The notes below the pieces were generated by a model. It was not told the DNA's origin, did no database searches, and saw only the letters and a program-made list of their open reading frames with translations. A program made the translations under genes and the position numbers. A DNA stretch of 64,000 bases from Mycobacterium sp. BK086 (lineage in GTDB: Bacteria; Actinomycetota; Actinomycetes; Mycobacteriales; Mycobacteriaceae): positions 372,001-436,000 of the forward strand of contig SNWL01000003.1 of the NCBI GenBank assembly GCA_004362315.1. Reading direction: 5' to 3'. This document shows, piece after piece, positions 47,716 to 56,678 of the stretch; the first letter of the stretch is position 1; each line of letters begins with the position of its first letter.

Positions 47716-49014
47716 GTGACCGAGAAGTTCCATCTGGGTTGGTTTCTGAACTTCGTCGCCGACGAATGGAATGGCAACTGGGGTGACGGGGGGCGCGACT
47801 TCACCGGTGACTTCTACGTCGAGATCGCCAAAGACCTGGAACGGGCGAAATTCGACTACGTACTCATCGAGGACAAGCTCATGGTGTCGACCGCCTACGG
47901 CGGCACCATGGAGTTCGACCTCAAGCACGGTGTCAACCCCAAGCACGACCCCGTGCCGCTTGCCGTGCTGATCGCGGCTGCGACAAAGAATCTCGGGATC
48001 ATCCCCACGATGTCGACGAGCTTCTACCCACCGTTCCTGTTGGCCCGGCTCTGCAGCACCGTCGATCACATCGCGCGCGGCCGGTTCGGCTGGAACGTCG
48101 TGACCTCCGCCGAGGACCGGGCCGCACAGAACTTCGGCATGGACAAGCTCTACGAGCACGACGAGCGCTATGCGATGGCCAGTGAGTACCTGGAGGTGGT
48201 CAGCAAGCTCTGGGAATCGTGGGAGCCCGACGCCGTTGAGCGCGACCATACGACCGGGACCTACGCGAACTACAAGAAGGTCCACACCATCGATTTCCAT
48301 GGCAAGTACTACAAGAGCCGGGGCCCGCTGAACACCGCGCCGTCACCGCAGTACCGGCCCACCATCGCCCAGGCCGGCGCCTCACCGCCCGGACGCGAAC
48401 TGGCCGCCCAGCACGCGGACACCATCGTCGCCCCCGCCAACGGCGCCGAGGCCATGAAGGCCTACCGCGATGACATCCACGAGCGGATGAAGGCCAACGG
48501 GCGCGATCCGTCGGAGTGCAAGGTGCTCTATCTGGTGTCCCCGATCGTGGCCGACACCCACGAGGAGGCGATCGCCAAGCGGGACCGCTGGTTCAACGAC
48601 CCGCAGTACATCGAGTACATGCTCGCCGAGATCTCCTCGATCACCGAGATCGACTTCTCGCAGTTCGATCTCGACCAGCCGGTGCCCAACGTGACGACCA
48701 ACGGTGAACGGGGCTCCCTGGAGAGCTTCCTGGCGCGCGGCAAGGGAAAGACGTTGCGCCAGATCGTCACCGGCAGCGGTCTGACCGCCAACATCCCGTT
48801 CATCGGCACACCGGAGGCGGTCGCCGAGGAGATGGGTGCGCTGATGGACGAGGTCGGCGGCGACGGCTACCTGATAACCAGCCCGGTGATGCGGCTCAAC
48901 CGGCGCTACGTCACCGAGATCACCGACGGCCTGATCCCCGCACTGCAGAAGCGCGGGCTGACCCGCACCGAGTACACGACCACGATGCTGCGAGATACCT
49001 TGCGCGAGTTCTGA
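47716..49014 (+). CDS. NtaA/SnaA/DszA-type FMNH2-dependent monooxygenase 1
   Basis: 432 residues from a GTG with GGAAGGAG upstream. The family N-terminus KFHLGWFLNFVADEW is clear, followed by FDYVLIEDKLMVSTAYGGTME, TMSTSFYPPFLLARL, RFGWNVVTSAEDRAAQNFG and the C-terminal GTPEAVAEEMGALMDEVGGDGY. These two-component enzymes use FMNH2 from a separate reductase to cleave C-N or C-S bonds or hydroxylate. It starts an operon: the RibBA-like gene follows after one base, then an MFS transporter after ten. Confidence 0.92.
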   Translation: MTEKFHLGWFLNFVADEWNGNWGDGGRDFTGDFYVEIAKDLERAKFDYVLIEDKLMVSTAYGGTMEFDLKHGVNPKHDPVPLAVLIAAATKNLGIIPTMSTSFYPPFLLARLCSTVDHIARGRFGWNVVTSAEDRAAQNFGMDKLYEHDERYAMASEYLEVVSKLWESWEPDAVERDHTTGTYANYKKVHTIDFHGKYYKSRGPLNTAPSPQYRPTIAQAGASPPGRELAAQHADTIVAPANGAEAMKAYRDDIHERMKANGRDPSECKVLYLVSPIVADTHEEAIAKRDRWFNDPQYIEYMLAEISSITEIDFSQFDLDQPVPNVTTNGERGSLESFLARGKGKTLRQIVTGSGLTANIPFIGTPEAVAEEMGALMDEVGGDGYLITSPVMRLNRRYVTEITDGLIPALQKRGLTRTEYTTTMLRDTLREF

Positions 49015-49015
49015 T

Positions 49016-50146
49016 ATGACGGTCATCGAAACGCTGGGCTGCGCGGTGGGCACAGCGATGGCGGACCTGCGCGAGGGTCGGATGGTGATCATCGTCGACG
49101 CGGACAATCCCGGCGACGACGGCGACCTGATGCTGGCCGCGGCGCATGCCACGCCCGAACGGGTGGCGTTCATGATGCGCCACACCGGCGGAATCCTGTG
49201 CGTACCGATGCTGTCGGCCGATCTCGACCGGCTGCGGCTGCCACCGATGGTGGCGCACAACGAGGATCCGCGTGGCGTCAGTTACTCGGTGTCGGTCAAC
49301 GCCCGCACCGGCATCACCACCGGCATCTCAGCCGCCGACCGGGCCCGCACGATCGCGCTGCTGGCCGACCCCGCCACCACGCACGACGACTTGATCCGGC
49401 CGGGGCAGGTCTTTCCGCTGCGCGGGGCCGACGGCGGCGTGCTGCGCCGGGCCGGGCACACCGAGGCCGCAGTGGATCTGGCCGAGCTAGCCGGACTCCC
49501 GCCGGTCGCGGTGATCGGCGAAATCCTCGACGACGCAGGCGTTGTGGTGCGGGGGCAGGCACTGTGGACGTTCGCCGAACAGCATGGGCTCACGGTGGTC
49601 ACGATGGCCGACCTGATCACCTATCGGCGGCGCACCGAGCGGCTCGTCGAGTTCAAGGCCGCCAGCCGGCTTCCGACCCGCCACGGTGTGTTTCAGGCGC
49701 ACGGCTTTCGCTCGATCCTGGATGGCCGCGAGCACATCGCTCTGGTGATGGGCGATGTGGCGGGCCGACAGAAATCGCCGACATTGGTGCGCGTGCATTC
49801 GGAGTGTGTGACGGGCAACGTCTTTGACTCCGGCGGCTGCGATTGCGGCCCTTGGCTGGAGCAGGCGATGCAGATGATCGCCGAAGAGGGCCGCGGTGTC
49901 GTGGTCTATCTGCGCGGGGTCGGGGGCCAGCGAGGCTATCGACCGCACGACCCGTCCGCCGATGTACTCGACGCCAGGGAATACGGCCTGGGCGCCCAGA
50001 TCCTGGCCGACCTCGGGGTGCGCCGAATGCGATTGCTGACCAACAACCCCGTCAAGCGGATCGGGTTGGATGCCTACGGTTTGACGATCGCCGGAACCGC
50101 GCGGTTGCGCCCGGCCGTGGCCGATATCTCTGCGGCAGAAGGTTGA
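49016..50146 (+). CDS. Degenerate RibBA-like protein (DHBP synthase / GTP cyclohydrolase II homologue)
   Basis: 376 residues. The RibB half keeps ISAADRA, GHTEA with H148 and E169, but its key acidic loop reads DADNPGDDGD at 28-37 instead of DDEDRENEGD, losing the Arg-Glu pair. The RibA half keeps the zinc Cys C264, C275, C277 and DAREYG, but the canonical RGQEGRGIGL segment and about 25-30 following residues are replaced by GVGGQRGY, and the usual C-terminal tail is missing. Normal riboflavin synthesis activity is doubtful. It is sandwiched between a monooxygenase and a transporter, pointing to a role tied to the island. Confidence 0.85.
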   Translation: MTVIETLGCAVGTAMADLREGRMVIIVDADNPGDDGDLMLAAAHATPERVAFMMRHTGGILCVPMLSADLDRLRLPPMVAHNEDPRGVSYSVSVNARTGITTGISAADRARTIALLADPATTHDDLIRPGQVFPLRGADGGVLRRAGHTEAAVDLAELAGLPPVAVIGEILDDAGVVVRGQALWTFAEQHGLTVVTMADLITYRRRTERLVEFKAASRLPTRHGVFQAHGFRSILDGREHIALVMGDVAGRQKSPTLVRVHSECVTGNVFDSGGCDCGPWLEQAMQMIAEEGRGVVVYLRGVGGQRGYRPHDPSADVLDAREYGLGAQILADLGVRRMRLLTNNPVKRIGLDAYGLTIAGTARLRPAVADISAAEG

Positions 50147-50156
50147 TGGCCTGCTG

Positions 50157-51365
50157 ATGCGTTGCTCCGTCCCACGACGGTACGGGTCGCGGTGGTTCCT
50201 TCCGCTGATGGCCGCCGCCGGCGTCACGATGAGTCTCACCGCTCCCCTGGAAGTGCTGTTCATCCAGGCGGCGTCGGACAGCAGCACCTATATCGGGGTG
50301 TTCATGCTGGCCGCCTGCCTCGGCGTCATCATCGTGGACGTGTTCGGCACCAGGTTCGTCCCCGGGCTCGACGCCAGGGTGGCGCTGACCACCGGGTTGG
50401 CCATGTTCGCGATCGCCTGTATCGGCATGGGCGTTGCCGACGGCGGAGTGCTGCTGATGGCGTCGCGGATGCTGCAGGGGCTGGGCAGCGGGGTGGTGCT
50501 CGGCGCGGGATTGCAGGCCGCGGTGCGCGTTGCACCACGAGTCGAAACACCAATGCCACCAGGGCAATCCGACCCCGATATCGCGCGATGCCTGGCCCGC
50601 TTCAACGCGGCATTCCTGCTCGGCGGGGCGCTGGGCTCGCCGGGTGGTCTGCTCGTCGCCGGCATTGTCGAGGGCAGGGCCGGCTATCAGCTCGCCTTCG
50701 TCGGCACCGGCGTGCTGGCCCTGCTGGTCACCGCTGCGCTGGCGGTGGCACTGCCCAGGCTTGCCGCACCGCCGGGGATCGGGCGGCCGACCGTCGGGCT
50801 GCCACAATTCGTCCGCTCGCCGGGCAGCCGGGCCGCGCTCGTCCTGGCGATGGTCGGCGACTTCCTCAGAGGTGGCGTGTTGTTCACCGCGCTACCGCTG
50901 GCCGGTGCGGTCCGGCACTATCCGGTCAGCACGATCGCGGTGGCCATCGCGCTCATGTCTGTGGCCGAGATCCTGGCACTGCAGATCGCGTACCGCGTGA
51001 TCAACCGCGTGGGTGTGGTGGCCGTGCTGGTGTCCTCGTTCCTGATGGGCACGCTGTGCGCCGCGCTGCTGGCGCTGGAGCCCAGCACCGGAACCTATTT
51101 CGTCGCCTCAACGCTGTTCGGCATCAGCCTGGCGGGCGCGACCGCCAGCCTGCCGGTGCTCGTCGTGGCACAGGTCAGTGAGTCCTCTGCGGGGCTGGCG
51201 AAGTTCCGTATCTCCGCGGGTATCGGCATGCTCGCCGGTTCGGTGGGCTGTGCCGTACTCGCCACCCAGATCAGCATGGCCGGTCTTTTCGCACTGATCG
51301 CGGTGCTTCTGTTGTGCAGCGCACAGTTGGCCCACTTTGTGGGCAAGCGCATGACGGCGGCGTAA
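50157..51365 (+). CDS. MFS transporter
   Basis: 402 residues, 12 predicted membrane helices. The first helices contain PLMAAAGVTMSLTAPLEVLFIQAAS and the loop 2-3 region FGTRFVPGLDARVALTT; the SRMLQGLGSGVVLGAG segment resembles MFS motif C. No binding-residue pattern reveals the substrate. It is in the operon monooxygenase 1-RibBA-like-MFS, 10 bases downstream, so it probably moves the pathway substrate, a product or a flavin-related compound. Confidence 0.88.
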   Translation: MRCSVPRRYGSRWFLPLMAAAGVTMSLTAPLEVLFIQAASDSSTYIGVFMLAACLGVIIVDVFGTRFVPGLDARVALTTGLAMFAIACIGMGVADGGVLLMASRMLQGLGSGVVLGAGLQAAVRVAPRVETPMPPGQSDPDIARCLARFNAAFLLGGALGSPGGLLVAGIVEGRAGYQLAFVGTGVLALLVTAALAVALPRLAAPPGIGRPTVGLPQFVRSPGSRAALVLAMVGDFLRGGVLFTALPLAGAVRHYPVSTIAVAIALMSVAEILALQIAYRVINRVGVVAVLVSSFLMGTLCAALLALEPSTGTYFVASTLFGISLAGATASLPVLVVAQVSESSAGLAKFRISAGIGMLAGSVGCAVLATQISMAGLFALIAVLLLCSAQLAHFVGKRMTAA

Positions 51366-51420
51366 CCGGCGCGAATCAGGTCTGCCAGCAACCGGTAACA
51401 AACTCCTGGTGAAATATCGG

Positions 51421-51440
51421 CAAGGGACTTTGGTCCCCGA
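51421..51440 (+). promoter_or_regulatory. DosR/DevR-box-like palindrome upstream of gntR
   Basis: CAAGGGACTTTGGTCCCCGA matches the DosR consensus TTSGGGACTWWAGTCCCSAA at 15 of 20 positions, with GGGACTTTGGTCCC differing from the core at one base. It is 37 bases before the TTG start of the GntR gene. It could be a DosR site or simply the operator of another dimeric regulator. Confidence 0.4.
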
Positions 51441-51476
51441 TAGTTGGGAATCTGGCCGCCGGGAAGGAGACCTAGG

Positions 51477-52253
51477 TTGGCGCTTCACGACCCAGCGATG
51501 TACGGGAGCTGTCGAGCGGGATATCACCCTCGGGCCGCACTCCGGCCCGAGGTGGTCTATCAGCGCCAGCGCGCCAGCCCGGACCGGCTGAACAACTCCG
51601 CGCGGCGGACCTACGACCTCCTGCGCTCGACCCTGGTCACCACCGGACCCACCATGGCGCTGGTCGAAAGTGAACTGACCGACGCCCTTTCGGCGAGCCG
51701 CAACACGGTACGGGCGGTACTTCAGCAGCTGGCAAGGGAGGGCTTGGTGGTCCGCGAACCCAAGAACGGAACCCGCGCGACGGGCGCGCTGCTGTTGCCG
51801 ATCGACGAGCTCGCACCCGTAGCGTCCCGCCGGCTGGATTACCGATCGCTGGGGTGCCCTCCCCTGGTCCGTGACCGACTGCGCCTCCCGGCGGGGTGGA
51901 CCGTGCTGATGATCGAAAGCCTGATGCTGAAAGACTCATTACCACTGGGCATTTCGGTCAGCTACATCGCGTTGCCGGAGGGCCAGTCGCTCGACATCGA
52001 CATCGACGACTCCGATGTCATCCTGATCCTCGAACGAAAACTGGGTATCCAGATCGGCGGCAGCCACTGCACCATCGGCGCGATCGCCGCCGACGAACAG
52101 AGCGCCGAACTGGTCGACGTGGAGGTCGGTGCTCCGCTGATCTGGCTCGAGGACGTCATCGAGGACGAGCTGGGACAGCCACGGGCGTTGTCGCAGTTGC
52201 GGCTACGCGGCGACCGAGTCGCCTTCTCCGCCACGGCCCGCCGGTTCGCCTAG
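51477..52253 (+). CDS. GntR/HutC-family regulator with UTRA domain
   Basis: 258 residues from an uncommon TTG at 51477, chosen because GGAAGGAG sits at the proper distance and the upstream frame has no other RBS. Winged helix: NNSARRTYDLLRSTLVTTGPTMALVESELTDALSASRNTVRAVLQQLAREGLVVREPKNGT, about 40-100. The UTRA effector domain follows, with PLGISVSYIALPEGQ and ILERKLGIQIGGSHCTIGAIAADEQSAELVDVEVGAPLIWLEDVIEDE. It is likely the local repressor of the monooxygenase island, sensing its substrate. The last 51 bases overlap the convergent MFS gene. Confidence 0.88.
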   Translation: MALHDPAMYGSCRAGYHPRAALRPEVVYQRQRASPDRLNNSARRTYDLLRSTLVTTGPTMALVESELTDALSASRNTVRAVLQQLAREGLVVREPKNGTRATGALLLPIDELAPVASRRLDYRSLGCPPLVRDRLRLPAGWTVLMIESLMLKDSLPLGISVSYIALPEGQSLDIDIDDSDVILILERKLGIQIGGSHCTIGAIAADEQSAELVDVEVGAPLIWLEDVIEDELGQPRALSQLRLRGDRVAFSATARRFA

Positions 52254-53411
52254 CGTCGGCCTGTTCAGGTACCTGCGGCCGACCACAAGTGTGGCGGCCA
52301 GTGTCAGCAGGCCCACCAGAGCCGACACCAGCATGGCGCGCTGCGGGCCCAGCACGCTGGAGGTGACGCCCAGGATCACCATCCCGGTCGGCAGTGCCAG
52401 TCCGATCGTCGTGCTGAGAAGTCCGAGTGCGGCGGCACGTTCATGGATGCCGACCGCCGCCACCGGCAGCGTCGCCTGCGCCGACCCGAACAGCGCCTGC
52501 CCGATTCCGGCGATCCCCAACGCGACCAGCGTCACGCTCAACAGCGGTGTGGCCGCGACGATCCCGAGGCAGCCCAGGCAGAGCGCGACACCGCCGACGT
52601 ACGCGGCCAGCGGACGCCGCACCGGGCGCATCACCAGAGCACTGCCCACCACCAACTGTGCGATCCCGGCCGCCGCACCGATCACGCCTGCCATCGCCGC
52701 ACCCGCGTCGAGATGCTCGGCAATCACCGGAACCAGTGGCAGGAACGCGAAATAGCACAGATTGCAGATCACGGTCACCAGCAGGATCAGGGTCAGCGCC
52801 GGTGAGCGGGACAGCAGCCGCCAGTCAGTGCCCTGCCGCACCGGCACCGCGGCGAGCCTCGGCGGGGCATAGCGCCGGGTCGACGTCCAGAACAGCAGCA
52901 CCGAGCCGGCGAGCAGCGCCGCGGGAACGCCGAATGCCACCCCGAGGCCGAAGACCGAAATCGTGAGCCCTCCGAGCAGAGGCCCCAGCATCATGGCGGC
53001 GGCCATGCTCGTCACTTCGATGTTGAGCACCCGAGTCGCGCGGTCCGGGCCGGCGAGACGGAACAGCAGCTCCCGCTGAGCGGTCATGTTGACCATGCCA
53101 CCGAATCCGTAGGCCAGTTCGAACGGATAGATCATCCACATCGACACCGCCCCGGTGGACACCAGCACGGTCATGAGCACCGACACCGGCAGCAGCACGA
53201 GCTCGGTCACGAAAACCATGGTGCGAGGCTCGATATCGGATCGCGACGAGAAGTAGGCACCCGCGAGCATCGGCGCGAACATGGCCACCCCGACGAATTG
53301 GTTCGCGATCGGCGGACCACCGAGGTGGGTCACCAGGTAGGTGCCCAGGAACAGCCCGTTCCATCGGGTCAGGTGCCACATCCACGAGCTGACGAGCAGA
53401 GACGGCACCAA
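52203..53411 (-). CDS. MFS transporter (EntS/MFS_3-like)
   Basis: 402 residues, 11-12 membrane helices. The frame opens with TTG (53411) or GTG (53408), immediately after the DppB-like permease stop, with 3 bases between, so translation is probably coupled. MFS signatures include YFSSRSDIEPRTMVF and FGSAQATLPVAAVGIHERAAALGLLSTTIG. It resembles EntS-type exporters. Last gene of the minus-strand operon ATPase-monooxygenase-permease-permease-MFS; it may export the end product or an unwanted metal/chelate. Confidence 0.86.
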   Translation of the reverse strand: MVPSLLVSSWMWHLTRWNGLFLGTYLVTHLGGPPIANQFVGVAMFAPMLAGAYFSSRSDIEPRTMVFVTELVLLPVSVLMTVLVSTGAVSMWMIYPFELAYGFGGMVNMTAQRELLFRLAGPDRATRVLNIEVTSMAAAMMLGPLLGGLTISVFGLGVAFGVPAALLAGSVLLFWTSTRRYAPPRLAAVPVRQGTDWRLLSRSPALTLILLVTVICNLCYFAFLPLVPVIAEHLDAGAAMAGVIGAAAGIAQLVVGSALVMRPVRRPLAAYVGGVALCLGCLGIVAATPLLSVTLVALGIAGIGQALFGSAQATLPVAAVGIHERAAALGLLSTTIGLALPTGMVILGVTSSVLGPQRAMLVSALVGLLTLAATLVVGRRYLNRPTLGEPAGRGGEGDSVAA

Positions 53412-53414
53412 GTT

Positions 53415-54419
53415 CTACAGCGCCACTCTCGGATCGGCGAGCGATTGCATCATGTCGATGACGATATTGGTCACCACGTAGAGCGCACCGACCGCCAGCG
53501 TCACCCCGGCGATGGCGTTGAAGTCCGCCTTGTCGATGGCGCGCGATATGTAGAGACCGATTCCCGGTCGGGCGAAGATCAATTCGACAAGGATGCAGTT
53601 GCCGACCATCAACGCGAGCTGCAACCCCAGCAGGGCCAGTACCGGACCCACCGAGTTGCGCAGTGAGTGCACCACCACAATTCGCTTCTCCGACAACCCG
53701 ATCGAGCGCGCAGTTCGGGTGTGATCGGCCCGCAACGTCGCTTCCAGGCTGCTCCGCAGGACACGACCCACCGCGACCGCGGGGGTCAACGCCAGGCAGA
53801 ACGCCGGCAGCAGAAGGTGATAGATGTCGTCGGCGAAGATGTCCGGGCGGCCGGCCAACAGACTGTCGATCAGCAGGAAGTGCGTCGGTCCCGTCGGGGC
53901 GTCGACGTACGACGTCTGGCCGGTCACCGGCAGAATATTCAGCCACCGGTAGAAGACCAGCATGCCCAGCAGGCAGGCCAGGAACACCGGCACCGACGCG
54001 CCCGACACCATGACCACCCGGAGCACTCCCGAGCCACGCCAGCCCTGTGCGGTGATGAGGCCCAGCACGAAGCCGATGACCACGGTGAAAATCATTGCGG
54101 CGAAGAGCAACTCCAGTGTCACCGGCAGGAAGCTAGCCAGGTCAGACAGCACCGGGGTCCGAGTGACGGTCGACTGACCGAGGTCACCGGTGACCGCCTT
54201 GGTGAGGTAGTTCCAGAACTGCATGGGCAGTGGCTGATCCAGGCCGAGCTGGTGCCGCGCGGCCGCATAGACCTCGGGAGAAGCCTTGGCGCCCACCAGG
54301 GCTGCGATCGGGTCGACCGGCGCCAGCTTCTGCAAGGAGAACACCGCCAGGACGAGCATGATCAGCACCGGGATCGCGCCGAGCAGCCGGCGGGGCAGGA
54401 CCGTGAGGATGGCGAGCAT
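53415..54419 (-). CDS. ABC transporter permease, DppB-like
   Basis: 334 residues from an ATG at 54419 overlapping the DppC-like stop by one base (TGATG). N-terminal helix PRRLLGAIPVLIMLVLAVFSL, then the typical DppB loop LGLDQPLPMQFWNYLTKAVTGDLGQS and the cytoplasmic EAA-type region LRSSLEATLRADHTRTARSIGLSEKRIVVVHSLRNSVGPVLALLG. Six membrane helices. Part of an oligopeptide/nickel-type importer whose binding protein is encoded at 59843-61465. Confidence 0.93.
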   Translation of the reverse strand: MLAILTVLPRRLLGAIPVLIMLVLAVFSLQKLAPVDPIAALVGAKASPEVYAAARHQLGLDQPLPMQFWNYLTKAVTGDLGQSTVTRTPVLSDLASFLPVTLELLFAAMIFTVVIGFVLGLITAQGWRGSGVLRVVMVSGASVPVFLACLLGMLVFYRWLNILPVTGQTSYVDAPTGPTHFLLIDSLLAGRPDIFADDIYHLLLPAFCLALTPAVAVGRVLRSSLEATLRADHTRTARSIGLSEKRIVVVHSLRNSVGPVLALLGLQLALMVGNCILVELIFARPGIGLYISRAIDKADFNAIAGVTLAVGALYVVTNIVIDMMQSLADPRVAL

Positions 54420-55297
54420 CAGCGGTCCCGAATCCGGTCGCGGATCGCGTCGCCGGCGAAGTTGGCGACCAGCGCGATCACCGCGACACCGACCGCGGGC
54501 ATGATCGGAATCCACCACGCGCTGAAGATGTAGGTGACACCCTGCGCGCTCATCGATCCGAGTTCGGGTGCGGGCTGGGGAGCACCGAGTCCGAGGAATG
54601 ACAATCCCGCCACAATCAGGACCAGGGCCGCGATGTCCAGGCTCAGGGTGACAATCGTCACCGGAATCGCGCCGGGCAGCAGATGCCGGTACATCAACCG
54701 CCACCGGCCGATTCCGCCTACCCGGGCCGCCTCCATGTGCGGTGAGGCCCGAAGCCTGCGCACCTCGGCCCGCACGATGCGGGTGTACAGCGGCCACCAC
54801 ACGATCGCCACCCCGATCAGGGTGTGCGTGTAGGACCGGCCGAGCGCGGCGACGACCGCCAGCGCGAGGATCGGCCCGGGCAGCGCCAGGAACGCGTCGG
54901 TCACCCGCATCAGGACGGCGTCGACCCAGCCGCCGCGGGCGCCGGCGACCAGGCCGACGAGGCCGCCGAAGATCGCGCCGAACGCACCCACCCCGAGCGC
55001 ACCCCACCAGCTGGACTGCATGCCGACCAGCACCCGGCTGAAGATGTCGCGACCGACGGTGTCGGTGCCGAACAGGTTGGCGCCGTTCGGGGCCGCCATC
55101 GGCTGGCCGACCACCGCCAGCGGATCATACGGCGCGATGTGGGCGGCGAAGATGGCCAGGACGAACATGGCGGCCAGCCCGCCGAACGCGACGTAGTTGG
55201 GTACCGATGTGCCCTGGAAATACTGCCGGACGCCCAGCCCGAGCCGGCTGCGATACCGGACGAGTGGAGTCGGTACGTAATATTCGGCGACCGCCAT
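54419..55297 (-). CDS. ABC transporter permease, DppC-like
   Basis: 292 residues. N-terminal OppC-like segment and FGTDTVGRDIFSRVLVGMQSSWWGALGVGAFGAIFGGLVGLVAG, the hallmark of DppC proteins, then the EAA region VRAEVRRLRASPHMEAARVGGIGRWRLMYRHLLPGAIPVTIVTLSLDI. Good RBS (GAGGAGAACTCC). It starts 28 bases after monooxygenase 2 in the same operon. Together with the DppB-like permease it forms the channel of the importer. Confidence 0.93.
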   Translation of the reverse strand: MAVAEYYVPTPLVRYRSRLGLGVRQYFQGTSVPNYVAFGGLAAMFVLAIFAAHIAPYDPLAVVGQPMAAPNGANLFGTDTVGRDIFSRVLVGMQSSWWGALGVGAFGAIFGGLVGLVAGARGGWVDAVLMRVTDAFLALPGPILALAVVAALGRSYTHTLIGVAIVWWPLYTRIVRAEVRRLRASPHMEAARVGGIGRWRLMYRHLLPGAIPVTIVTLSLDIAALVLIVAGLSFLGLGAPQPAPELGSMSAQGVTYIFSAWWIPIMPAVGVAVIALVANFAGDAIRDRIRDR

Positions 55298-55325
55298 GGA
55301 GTTCTCCTCGTTTCGTTGTGCCGGA

Positions 55326-56642
55326 TCAGAATTCGCGCAGCGTCTCGCGCAGGGTGGACGTGCTGTACGACGTGCGGGTCAGCCCCAGCCGTTGCAGCTC
55401 GGGCACCAGGCCGTCGGTGATGGACGCGATGTAGTTGCGGTTGAGGTCCCAGCCGGGCTTCATGATCAGGAACCCGTCGCCACCGATCTCCTCCATCGCC
55501 TCGCCCATCTTGCGTGCGACCGTCTCGGGCGTGCCGACGAATTCCACGCCCGTGGTGGCCCAGTCGACGGCCAGCTGGCGAAGCGTCTTCGGTCCCGGGC
55601 TGCCGTCGCCGCGCATGAAATGCTCGAGTGAGCCACGTTCCCCGTTGGTCGTCAGGTCCTCGGGAAGTGGTTGGTCCCAGTCGAATTGCTTAAAATCGAT
55701 CTCGGTGTTCGACGCGATGCTGACCAGTTGCTTCTCCACATAGCTCCGGGTCGCCGTGAGACGGTCGATATCGGCGCGCGCCTCCTCCTCGGTCGCGGCG
55801 ACGACAGGCGATACGCAGAACATCAGTTTGATGTCGTCAGGATCGCGCCCGGCCTCGGCAGCCCGCTTACGAATATCGTTGCGGTAGGACCGCATTCCCT
55901 CGACTCCGGTGCCGACGGCGACGATCGCGTCGGCCGCGCGGGCAGCGAAGGCGCGCCCCCGCGGCGACGCGCCGGCCTGCAGGATCGTCGGCTTGTGCTG
56001 CGGTGAGGGCACCGTGTTCAACGGACCGCGGGACTTGAAGTACTTACCGACGAAGTCGACGGTGCGGACCTTCTTGTAGTCGGCATAGGTGTGGGTCTCG
56101 CGGTCCATGACCACCGCATCGGCATCCCAGGAATCCCACAGCTCGCAGACCAGGTCGTAGTACTCGTCGGCCACGTTGTAGCGCTCGTCGTGTTCGGGCA
56201 GTGCATCCAGACCGAAGTTCTGCGCCGCGCGGTCTTCGGCCGAGGACACGATGTTCCAGCCGAACCGGCCCCCGGCGATCGAATCGACCGTGGAGGCCAA
56301 CCGGGCCAACAGGTACGGCGGATAGAACGATGTCGACATCGTCGCCACCACACCAAGGTTGGACGTGTTCGCCGCGATCAGCACCGCGAGCGGCACCGGG
56401 TCGTGTTTGGGGGCGAAGATCGAATTCTTCAGCGCCCCTTCCATGGTGCCGCCGTATGCGTCGGCGACCATGACGGTGTCTTCGATCATGATGAAGTCGA
56501 AGCAGGCGCGCTCCATGCTGCGGGCCATGTCCACATAGAACCGCCCATTGGACCAGTTCGCCACGTCCGGGGATGCCCACGGGGAATCCCATTCGGGCGG
56601 AATGAAATTCATGAACCAACCGAGGTGGAACTTGCTCGCCAT
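55326..56642 (-). CDS. NtaA/SnaA/DszA-type FMNH2-dependent monooxygenase 2
   Basis: 438 residues from an ATG with GAGGAG seven bases upstream. Family start KFHLGWFMNFIPPEW, then FDFIMIEDTVMVADAYGGTME, TMSTSFYPPYLLARL, RFGWNIVSSAEDRAAQNFG, and the C-terminal GTPETVARKMGEAMEEIGGDGFLIM. It lies between the fused ATPase gene and the permeases of the importer in one operon, which ties its substrate to the imported compound. Similar in architecture to monooxygenase 1 but clearly diverged, so probably acting on a different step. Confidence 0.92.
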   Translation of the reverse strand: MASKFHLGWFMNFIPPEWDSPWASPDVANWSNGRFYVDMARSMERACFDFIMIEDTVMVADAYGGTMEGALKNSIFAPKHDPVPLAVLIAANTSNLGVVATMSTSFYPPYLLARLASTVDSIAGGRFGWNIVSSAEDRAAQNFGLDALPEHDERYNVADEYYDLVCELWDSWDADAVVMDRETHTYADYKKVRTVDFVGKYFKSRGPLNTVPSPQHKPTILQAGASPRGRAFAARAADAIVAVGTGVEGMRSYRNDIRKRAAEAGRDPDDIKLMFCVSPVVAATEEEARADIDRLTATRSYVEKQLVSIASNTEIDFKQFDWDQPLPEDLTTNGERGSLEHFMRGDGSPGPKTLRQLAVDWATTGVEFVGTPETVARKMGEAMEEIGGDGFLIMKPGWDLNRNYIASITDGLVPELQRLGLTRTSYSTSTLRETLREF

Positions 56643-56678
56643 TACCTACTCCTCTTCCTTGTTGATGTCGTCATGCCA

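Noticed and set aside
49000-49020. Possible FMN riboswitch before the RibBA-like gene
   Set aside because: Only one base separates it from the preceding monooxygenase, and the spacer before that operon (47612-47715) shows no RFN-element pattern.
53411-53417. Frameshift joining the MFS transporter to the DppB-like permease
   Set aside because: Both genes are full length for their families and the 3-base junction is normal operon packing.
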